The notes beneath the pieces are model-generated. The model had not been told where the DNA came from. It was given only the letters and a program-made list of their open reading frames with translations, and searched no databases. From Thermoplasmatota archaeon (GTDB lineage Archaea > Thermoplasmatota > Penumbrarchaeia > Penumbrarchaeales > Penumbrarchaeaceae): a DNA stretch of 7,507 nt. Within the stretch, counting starts at the first letter, position 1, and every line of letters starts with the position of its first letter. Of this stretch, positions 1-5,738 are shown piece by piece. Both the position numbers and the translations under genes were made by a program. The stretch spans positions 1 to 7,507 of the forward strand of contig JAUVCY010000080.1 of the NCBI GenBank assembly GCA_030595585.1, read 5' to 3'.

Positions 1-419
1 CCCACCCCGTTGGGGATCAATGAAAAAGAATCCGGCACCCTGCACATCTTCTCCATTGAGGCAAGGCTCTCTTTTCTCACGATGCCCTTGCCGTACCTAT
101 TCCGGTATTTCCCCTCCATCACACCATAACATTCCAGGGACCTGACCATCTCCTTTCCCACTCCTCTCGCCACCGCCTCGACGGTGATATCGTCGTGGGT
201 TGGGCCCATCCCACCGCTTACTATCAGAAGGTCATATCCATCGCTTGCAAACCTTCCAACCTCTGTGGATATCTCCTCAACATCGTCAGGAACGACGCAC
301 CATCTCCTGACCTTGAGCCCCCTTGAGAACAACAGCCTGATCATCTTCCGGGTGTTGGTGTCGACGGTCTTTCCGCCCAGGATCTCGTTTCCCACGACAA
401 GAGCTCCGATCCTGACCAT
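1..419 (-). CDS. CinA/MoaB-like MoCF-domain protein (COG1058 type), 3' end cut by window
   Basis: The 139 complete codons visible give the N-terminal part of a molybdopterin-binding-like (MoCF_biosynth) domain as found in CinA N-termini. Seen directly: GNEIL at residues 10-14, DTN at 20-22, a VPDD stretch near 43-46, and the family hallmark SGGMGPTHDD at 68-77. The visible part ends in a PNGV stretch that fits the usual L-x-N-x-x-G region before the window edge. Members of this family bind nucleotide-like ligands. Some bacterial CinA proteins have ADP-ribose pyrophosphatase activity in this domain and NMN deamidase in a second domain. Archaeal relatives are often single-domain, but the C-terminus here is off-window, so the exact activity is open. 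The ATG (417-419) overlaps the TGA of the upstream NFACT gene by one base, and a GAGGGA motif lies six bases before it. Translation is therefore probably coupled in a two-gene operon. Confidence 0.85.
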   Translation of the reverse strand, partial: MVRIGALVVGNEILGGKTVDTNTRKMIRLLFSRGLKVRRWCVVPDDVEEISTEVGRFASDGYDLLIVSGGMGPTHDDITVEAVARGVGKEMVRSLECYGVMEGKYRNRYGKGIVRKESLASMEKMCRVPDSFSLIPNGV

Positions 420-2500
420 CACTCTTCCCTCTTCACCTTCTCGTACTCCATGTCCCCGGCGGGGAGCACGGACACGACCTGGTCCAGCTCGGCACCAAGG
501 TCATAGGCGATCGCCCTGGCCGCCTCGGTCTTCTTGGTCCTTCCCGGCCTGATCCTGTAGTACGATCCGGCGCAGTTCTTGATGACCGCGGATTCAGGTC
601 CGAACATAGCCTTGGGAACGCCCTGGATATAGGTGATCCCCAGCCCTCCCACAAGAGGCAGTTTATCAACGAAGTTCTTCTTCCCCCGGATCATGAACGA
701 CCCCTTGGGAAGGAACTCGCCGGACTGGGCGGACCTGCTCACCTGATCGGGAAGCACCCAGTAACCCCTTTCCGATCCCACCTTGGCGTTGAAGGCCTTG
801 GAGAATAACACGGAGAAGTGGGTCGCCTCCTCCCTGCTGATATCGGTGACCTCGTCCCCCTTCTCCACTCGCAACACCACCGAGGGAGACCCCTGGATAT
901 CCGCGTGGGAATAGAAGTCAGCATCCCTGAGATATTTCTTGACGATCCTCTCGTTCATCTTCGCGTCCCTTCCACCGATCATCAGCACGCCCTCGGAGGA
1001 GTGGGCCCACCTGAAGGTCTCGAACCAGAACCTGCGCAGTTTCGGAGGCTTCCTCGCCTCCTTCTCCTCCTCCTTCTCCACCTTCCTCACCTTGCCCCTG
1101 GTGATCTCCAATGCCTTCTTGATGCCGGCCGCCTTCTTCCTGGACCTCTTCGACAGGGCGTACAACAGCTCGGCGTTGCCGTTGATATCCTGGCCGATAT
1201 CAAGCAGGACCTCCTCCATCCCCTTCTCGGTCTTGACATCTACCCTGATCCTCCCACCTTTTCCGTTCCGGTCCAGCAGGAACTCCTTGATATCCTCCCC
1301 GGGTTCCTCGAACGTGTTTTTGTCGAAGTTGGTCAATATCATCTCTATCCTCTGATAATCGGTATAGAGCGCCTCGGCCAGCCGATGGTACCTCTCCGCC
1401 TCCTCCTCCCTCTTCTCAAGGGATTCCACCTGGGCCCCGTACATCCTCTCGATCCGGCTCTTCCCCTTCTCCCTGCGAACCTCGCCAGGGGAGGGGGGAG
1501 GATCCGCCTCGAACATGGAGGATTCTACGGCCAGCGAGAAGGACGCGAAGGAGGAGTACGACAGGTCGTCTCCGCCCTTGAACCTCCTCTCGATCTCGCC
1601 TCTATCCCTCTCGTCGAAGAACGACCCCATCAGGACGGGTTCCATCAGGACCGGCCGCTCCCTGTCGTAGTGGATATGGGTGCTCTTCCCGCCCCTGACC
1701 TCATCCAGCACCTCCTGTATGTAGAGAAACAGCGAATCGAGCTCCCCATCGGATAGCTCCTGTACCCTCTTCCCCTTGTCCAGATAGGACCTGAAGCATA
1801 TCTCCTCCGCGTAGATGGGGGGAAGGTTCACCTTCCTTATCAGGAACCTGACAACATCGTCCTTCCACTCCTCCACAAGCTCCTTCATCCCATCAAGGGT
1901 GAGCTCCAGGGGGTCCATGCCGGATGGGGGCGGTGAGAACTCCTCCCCCCTCTTCACGGTCCTGCTTGCCCAGGACCTCGAGGTATAGGGAGCCTCGATG
2001 ATGCCACCCCTGACCATGATCAGGTTTCCATCGCCGAAGAGCTCAAGGTAGAGCTTGATGTCATCCTCCTCCCCGCCGGAGAAGGTGAGCACCACCACAC
2101 GGTCCATGCCGACCTGGGATATCTCCTTCAGAACCCGATTCCTCAGCCTCTTGCGGAGCATCATCGCATATGGTGAAGGGGTCTTGGGCATCTCCCTCAT
2201 TACGTGGGGCGTGAAGAATAGATAGCCACCAATGTGGAAGAACAGGTCGGCCTTGGTATACCTCCCTTCTCCTCCCACCCCGAACCCGGTCTTATCCTCG
2301 GGCTTGTACGAGAGAAGCGCCTCTGCAAGCGACCCCTCCCGGCCTGCATGCGGCTCAATATCTGCCCTGTAAACGTTAAACCTCATGACGAAGGAGCCGT
2401 GATCAAGCTGATACGCCTTCTGGAAACGGCTGCCCACCAGTATCTGGCTCTCCTCCACGAACCTTCTTACGGAAAGAGAGGAGAGGTTCTTCTTGAGCAT
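419..2500 (-). CDS. rqcH: NFACT family protein, archaeal RqcH/Rqc2/NEMF homologue
   Basis: A 693-residue protein with the full NFACT order. The NFACT-N domain (about 5-190) carries the conserved Asp-Arg pair in GMDRVVVLTF (D133, R134) and a PKTPSPYAMMLRKRLRNR block near 105-122. A helix-hairpin-helix-like stretch follows (LPPIYAEEI, 226-234), then a charged coiled-coil region (about 340-480), then NFACT-R (about 490-610) with FWFETFRW, MIGGRDAKMNE, SHADIQG and GSFMIRGKKNF. The tail (about 615-693) matches archaeal members, including YYRIRPG. The family binds stalled large ribosomal subunits carrying peptidyl-tRNA and, in bacteria and eukaryotes, recruits tRNA to add C-terminal tails. The same cytoplasmic quality-control role is inferred here. 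Two oddities: the Asp corresponding to yeast Rqc2 Asp9 appears to be Ser10, and there is an extra Gly/charge-rich segment around 45-85. No Shine-Dalgarno precedes the ATG, but a TATA-like box lies 23 bases upstream, which suggests a leaderless mRNA. Confidence 0.95.
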   Translation of the reverse strand: MLKKNLSSLSVRRFVEESQILVGSRFQKAYQLDHGSFVMRFNVYRADIEPHAGREGSLAEALLSYKPEDKTGFGVGGEGRYTKADLFFHIGGYLFFTPHVMREMPKTPSPYAMMLRKRLRNRVLKEISQVGMDRVVVLTFSGGEEDDIKLYLELFGDGNLIMVRGGIIEAPYTSRSWASRTVKRGEEFSPPPSGMDPLELTLDGMKELVEEWKDDVVRFLIRKVNLPPIYAEEICFRSYLDKGKRVQELSDGELDSLFLYIQEVLDEVRGGKSTHIHYDRERPVLMEPVLMGSFFDERDRGEIERRFKGGDDLSYSSFASFSLAVESSMFEADPPPSPGEVRREKGKSRIERMYGAQVESLEKREEEAERYHRLAEALYTDYQRIEMILTNFDKNTFEEPGEDIKEFLLDRNGKGGRIRVDVKTEKGMEEVLLDIGQDINGNAELLYALSKRSRKKAAGIKKALEITRGKVRKVEKEEEKEARKPPKLRRFWFETFRWAHSSEGVLMIGGRDAKMNERIVKKYLRDADFYSHADIQGSPSVVLRVEKGDEVTDISREEATHFSVLFSKAFNAKVGSERGYWVLPDQVSRSAQSGEFLPKGSFMIRGKKNFVDKLPLVGGLGITYIQGVPKAMFGPESAVIKNCAGSYYRIRPGRTKKTEAARAIAYDLGAELDQVVSVLPAGDMEYEKVKREE
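426..431 (-). promoter_or_regulatory. Ribosome binding site for the CinA-like gene, inside the NFACT 3' end
   Basis: GAGGGA on the minus strand ends six bases before the ATG at 419. It supports this start, even though the start overlaps the preceding stop codon as TGATG. A further AGGTGA at 433-438 is also complementary to the usual archaeal 16S 3' end but sits farther away. Confidence 0.4.
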
Positions 2501-2517
2501 GAAGGCAAATAGACAAC

Positions 2518-2528
2518 ATATATTAATA
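2518..2528 (-). promoter_or_regulatory. TATA-like box for the NFACT/CinA-like operon
   Basis: Read on the minus strand, TATTAATATAT is centred 23 bases upstream of the NFACT ATG (2500). Archaeal TATA boxes are centred about 26 bases before the transcription start, so initiation would fall at or within a few bases of the ATG. This agrees with the absence of any Shine-Dalgarno motif (the bases before the ATG read TTTGCCTTC) and implies a leaderless transcript. A clear BRE was not recognised. Confidence 0.55.
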
Positions 2529-2547
2529 CATCTGATGTGAAATGGTC

Positions 2548-2573
2548 TATCTCGTGCGGAACCCGACGAGATA
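2548..2573. promoter_or_regulatory. Inverted repeat between divergent promoters, candidate operator
   Basis: TATCTCGT (2548-2555) and ACGAGATA (2566-2573) form a perfect 8-base inverted repeat with a 10-base spacer. The half-site centres are 18 bases apart, close to two helical turns, as expected for a dimeric DNA-binding protein. The repeat lies between the TATA-like box of the NFACT gene and that of the 662-residue gene, and ends 12 bases before the latter. An operator for one or both promoters is an inference. No regulator gene is recognisable in the window. Confidence 0.4.
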
Positions 2574-2584
2574 TGTCATTGCCC

Positions 2585-2592
2585 ATATATAG
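2585..2592 (+). promoter_or_regulatory. TATA-like box for the 662-residue protein gene
   Basis: ATATATAG is centred about 48 bases before the ATG at 2637. Transcription would start near 2613-2616 and leave a leader of roughly 20-25 bases, enough to contain the Shine-Dalgarno at 2625. This contrasts with the apparently leaderless divergent NFACT gene. Confidence 0.5.
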
Positions 2593-2624
2593 TAAAAGAT
2601 ACATTATCTCTAAAAGGCCGTAAA

Positions 2625-2630
2625 GGGGAG
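2625..2630 (+). promoter_or_regulatory. Ribosome binding site fixing the start of the 662-residue protein
   Basis: GGGGAG lies six bases before the ATG at 2637. The same frame is open upstream to a TGA at 2538 but contains no ATG, GTG or TTG in that stretch. The 2637 start is therefore the earliest possible, and no N-terminal signal peptide has been overlooked. Confidence 0.6.
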
Positions 2631-2636
2631 TCTATA

Positions 2637-4625
2637 ATGACGGAAGAAGAGATCATAGACGTGGAGAGAAAACTGGTCGGGCGGACGCCCTATCATTATC
2701 ATCTCGATGCAAAGGAGACTACGTTAAAGGCGGATTCAGGTTTCGGCAAGGTAGGGGCCAAGATGGACCCGAAGACCGGAGCTCTCATGTACGAGCAGTA
2801 CGAGGATTGGATCACCAAACAGATGCTGCAAAAGGAGGAGAAGGAGAGGGAATCGATCAGGTTCTCCAAGGATTCCAAGGCCATGATAATGTTCCAGGAG
2901 AAGGAAAAGGTCCTTATGGCCCAGGACGGAAACATATTGGAGCATCTGGCTGGCGGACTCGTATCCGTTGAGAACCTCTCCGCAAAGGACAGGATCTGGG
3001 ATATCGACGTGGGCCTGATGGTGGAGGGCATGGACGCGGTTCTGGATTTCGACAGCCTCAGCGCGAAGGAGCTGGAGCCCGGCGGGAGAGAATCCAGGGA
3101 GTACAGGCTCAACCTAATGGAGCCGTCGATAGCGCTTGAAGAGGTCGTATCCACACATCCGGACCACCCTCAGTCGTTCGTATTGAAGAAGGGCCAGACC
3201 ACACCCGTGAGCCTCCAGCTGGGCGTGAAGAACCTCGATACTATCCCGTACAATGACCTCATCATCTCCAAGGAGGTTCCATTGGACCTCAAGAACATCA
3301 TCTTCCCCGGGGAGGAGGCGGAGGACGTCTCTATCGAGGAGGGGAGGCTGGTATGGCGCTTCAAGAAGCTGGACCCGGGACAGGTGAAGGTCCTCAGATA
3401 CGAGGGGGACATGACCCTTGACGAGCCGGAACCGGTCCCCACAGGCGACATTATCATCAAGGCCGTTGCGGAAGATCTCAGCTCCACCGTTGTCGTAACC
3501 TCCTTCGAGGCGATGTGCAGGAACATGTACTTCATAGAGGCGGACGAGACCGATGAACCCGGCGAGTGGGCATGCAGGTTCGTCTGCGAGAATACATCTC
3601 AGTTCGAGGTGGAGATACTCAGGGTCGAGGTGCAGGACCCGCAGACCGATCAGGTCTATATGAACCTCGACAGGACAGGGACCTATGTGGAGCCCCAGGG
3701 CAGGTGGGAATCCGAGCCCTGGCTGGTCACCAACAGGGACAGGCCCACCTTCCTCAAGAACATGGTCCTCAACATCGTGCCCGGCATAATGAAAAGGACG
3801 GAGTACGCCCTGACCAGGAAGGGAGGTGATTTCCTGCCTGGAGCGATCTCCTTCAGGAAGAACTTCGACCGCAGGCAGGTGGAGGCGAAGAGGGAGACCG
3901 ACATCACCGCGACGATGTTCATAGAGAACACGGGGGTTGCCGATCTGGAACAGATCATAGTCAGGGACATCGTACCCAGATACATGATCGCTCCCAACCC
4001 ACCTTCCATCGTTGTCGAGAGGGAGGGTATGAGGCTCACGGACAACGTTGGGGTAACCATAGAACCCGCCGACGAGGGGCCCAACGTGGACAAACAGATG
4101 TACATCAGGATCGACGACCTCTCGGCCCACGGCGGGCCGCTCAGGAAGGGGGAGATCATAGCCATCACCTACAAGGCCAGGGTCTTCAGGCCCGAGCCGG
4201 ATACCAAGATAACGGCACCCGCAGAGGTGGATGCCAGGCCCTATCTACCGGGGCCTGTCCTCAACGGAGAGGACACGGCAGGCGCCCCGGTGGTGGACGT
4301 GACGCAGATACTCAGGAGGTTCTCCATAGGGAAATCCATCGAACAGGGGGCGACCACTGGGCAGTACCATATCGAGCTTCTCTACCGCAACAGGGGTAAC
4401 GCAACTGTCTCGGGCCTCCAGCTCAAGGACCTCATTCCCGAGAACTTCACCGGTGGGCCCTACAGCATAGAGCCCGACGTAGAGCACACTCCCGAAGGCA
4501 TCAAACTGCTCTCCTGGAACATCCCCAAGATAGATGCTGGTGAGACGCTGGTCATCTCCTACACCATAAAAGGTGAGGGAGAATATCATCCAAGGGACGC
4601 ACAGGTGTTCTACAACGCTTCCTGA
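2637..4625 (+). CDS. Unrecognised multi-module Ig-like (DUF11/CARDB-like) repeat protein, no signal peptide
   Basis: I do not recognise this 662-residue protein as a named family. After an acidic, charged N-terminal region (1-95) with a Lys/Glu-rich stretch at 60-92, it seems to consist of about five beta-rich modules: roughly 105-170, 183-290, 295-385, 404-540 and 562-662. Modules 2 and 5 align by eye: VKNLDTIPYNDLII against YRNRGNATVSGLQL, then Pro-containing strands, then LVWRFKKLDPGQVKVLRY against LSWNIPKIDAGETLVISY. Module 4 shows the same ENTG...PLRKGEIIAITY pattern. This resembles DUF11/CARDB-type beta-sandwich repeats, which are mostly extracellular. Yet no signal peptide, membrane helix or anchor is visible, and no earlier start exists. 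All three cysteines (294, 313, 317) lie in or just before module 3. The gene has its own promoter, diverges from the NFACT gene and converges on the signal peptidase gene. A scaffold or adhesion-like role is possible, but function is unknown. Confidence 0.85.
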   Translation: MTEEEIIDVERKLVGRTPYHYHLDAKETTLKADSGFGKVGAKMDPKTGALMYEQYEDWITKQMLQKEEKERESIRFSKDSKAMIMFQEKEKVLMAQDGNILEHLAGGLVSVENLSAKDRIWDIDVGLMVEGMDAVLDFDSLSAKELEPGGRESREYRLNLMEPSIALEEVVSTHPDHPQSFVLKKGQTTPVSLQLGVKNLDTIPYNDLIISKEVPLDLKNIIFPGEEAEDVSIEEGRLVWRFKKLDPGQVKVLRYEGDMTLDEPEPVPTGDIIIKAVAEDLSSTVVVTSFEAMCRNMYFIEADETDEPGEWACRFVCENTSQFEVEILRVEVQDPQTDQVYMNLDRTGTYVEPQGRWESEPWLVTNRDRPTFLKNMVLNIVPGIMKRTEYALTRKGGDFLPGAISFRKNFDRRQVEAKRETDITATMFIENTGVADLEQIIVRDIVPRYMIAPNPPSIVVEREGMRLTDNVGVTIEPADEGPNVDKQMYIRIDDLSAHGGPLRKGEIIAITYKARVFRPEPDTKITAPAEVDARPYLPGPVLNGEDTAGAPVVDVTQILRRFSIGKSIEQGATTGQYHIELLYRNRGNATVSGLQLKDLIPENFTGGPYSIEPDVEHTPEGIKLLSWNIPKIDAGETLVISYTIKGEGEYHPRDAQVFYNAS

Positions 4626-4627
4626 TC

Positions 4628-5638
4628 TCATCGACCGTAGGAGGGCCTTCTGGGAGCATTCCTCCTGGGCCTGATCTCCTCTTCCAGGGGAGCCTCTTCC
4701 TCCCTGGAGCCCCTCACCTTCGAGTAGATGTGATACGCTCCCACGATGATGAACGGTATCATGATGATGCATATAATGGAGATTATCAGGTTTCTAACGG
4801 AGTTGGAGGGGGGGTCGCTCTTTCCCTCCAGCTTGAGCTTGATGATGCCGAACCAGGGGATCTCTCCCACCGATTTTCCCAGCACCCACTCCTTCTTCAC
4901 GGGCTCAAGGTAACCTGCTCCGGGGCCGAAAAGCGAGTTCTGGTCCACGTTGTCGTTATTATCTCCTTTGGTTATGAAACCCGAGTGGGGGTCCACCCCC
5001 TTGTTCCTGAAATTCGCAAGTATGGCCTCGAGGTTGATGGTGATATTCTTCACCGTGGGCCACTCGTAGTTGACCAAGGTTACCCTGGAACTCTGGTCCA
5101 CGAGTCCCATGGAGGGAATATCATAGCTGTTGTTGGCTCCATTGTACTGGATGTAGAGGACCGCCCGATGAATGATGGCGGTTCGTTCACTGTCCCCGTC
5201 GGGCCTGAAGATAATGACATCTCCGTAGGAGTTGTAGGTGCGGTGGTCCCTTCCTATGCCCTCCTGATACGGGATGATCTCATCCCTCTCCCCGATATCC
5301 TTGACGAACACCAGATCGCCCGTATCGATCACCCCCACCTGGGACTCCTCGAGGGAGTGCATCATCGAACCCGACTGGACAACTACCAGTGGAGGCCAGT
5401 TTCCGGTATACGTGTAGAGGGCGCCGATTATTATCAGCAGGACCATCACGGCCCCCAGGAAATCAAAGAAGAACGACCTGCCCTCGGTTGCGATCCTACG
5501 GGCCAGGGTCTTCTTTTCAGGGTCCTCGGGAGGTTCCTCGACCTTACGGCGCCCTGGGGGGTGGTTCCTCTGGGGACCTGCCCTGCCCATCTCTGGACCC
5601 ATTCTCGGAGGGGCCCTTCTCATCGGAGTTCTTGCCAT
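4628..5638 (-). CDS. Type I signal peptidase, archaeal/ER (SEC11-like, Ser-His-Asp) type
   Basis: A 336-residue membrane peptidase of family S26 that should remove signal peptides from exported proteins, with its active site outside the membrane. Seen directly: the nucleophile box QSGSMM (Ser91), IDTGDLVFVK at 104-113, IIHRAV with His157 in place of the bacterial Lys, TKGDNND with Asp226 and Asp229, and a GEIPWFG box near 258-264. A first membrane helix spans about 56-76 and a second about 283-305. The N-terminal 50 residues are rich in Arg and Pro, and the C-terminal tail (about 308-336) turns from acidic to strongly basic. Both tails would be cytoplasmic and are unusual additions. There are further Met codons at 6, 13 and 17; the first is chosen because it fits the upstream TATA-like core, but no Shine-Dalgarno confirms it. 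The gene diverges from the kinase gene and its stop is two bases from that of the convergent 662-residue gene. Confidence 0.93.
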   Translation of the reverse strand: MARTPMRRAPPRMGPEMGRAGPQRNHPPGRRKVEEPPEDPEKKTLARRIATEGRSFFFDFLGAVMVLLIIIGALYTYTGNWPPLVVVQSGSMMHSLEESQVGVIDTGDLVFVKDIGERDEIIPYQEGIGRDHRTYNSYGDVIIFRPDGDSERTAIIHRAVLYIQYNGANNSYDIPSMGLVDQSSRVTLVNYEWPTVKNITINLEAILANFRNKGVDPHSGFITKGDNNDNVDQNSLFGPGAGYLEPVKKEWVLGKSVGEIPWFGIIKLKLEGKSDPPSNSVRNLIISIICIIMIPFIIVGAYHIYSKVRGSREEEAPLEEEIRPRRNAPRRPSYGR

Positions 5639-5674
5639 GGGGACACCGTTAACCTGTGAGTGTAACGATGGGCC

Positions 5675-5690
5675 ATTAATAAGTTTTATT
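5675..5690. promoter_or_regulatory. Shared AT-rich core of divergent promoters (signal peptidase / kinase)
   Basis: ATTAATAAGTTTTATT is the only AT-rich stretch in the 100-base gap 5639-5738. It contains AATAA and TTATT as an inverted pair with a 3-base spacer. On the minus strand CTTATTAAT would place a start near 5653, about 15 bases before the signal peptidase ATG. On the plus strand AGTTTTATT would place a start near 5713, about 26 bases before the kinase ATG at 5739. TATA function is inferred from position and composition. Confidence 0.4.
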
Positions 5691-5738
5691 GAACAGATGT
5701 ATCAGAAGGGATATCAAGGAGTATGCCGATCTTCCCGT

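Noticed and set aside
1040..1095. Low-complexity pyrimidine-rich tract resembling a simple repeat
   Set aside because: On the coding strand it specifies the Lys/Glu-rich coiled-coil region of the NFACT protein, and the unit is not regular.
818..1756. Long plus-strand open frame of 312 codons
   Set aside because: It lies wholly antisense to the NFACT gene, whose motifs are unmistakable. Its Leu/Pro/His/Gly-rich composition is what a GC-rich coding strand gives when read backwards.
3114..4130. Minus-strand open frame of 338 codons opposite the 662-residue gene
   Set aside because: Its composition (His, Val, Gly, Leu, Arg rich) is typical of an antisense shadow, and I see no promoter or ribosome binding site for it. 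The plus-strand frame has a TATA-like box, a Shine-Dalgarno and internally repeated modules.
4730..5659. Plus-strand open frame of 309 codons opposite the signal peptidase
   Set aside because: The minus-strand frame carries all signal peptidase catalytic boxes. The opposite frame has no recognisable motif.
5647..5667. CGTTA and TAACG as an inverted repeat upstream of the signal peptidase
   Set aside because: There are only five matching bases per arm with an 11-base spacer and no extension, which is expected by chance.
5637..5738. Upstream extension of the kinase to an ATG at 5637
   Set aside because: It would overlap the divergent signal peptidase start by two bases and run through both promoters. 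The added residues do not resemble PfkB proteins, and the family normally starts just before the VCGNLNID strand.
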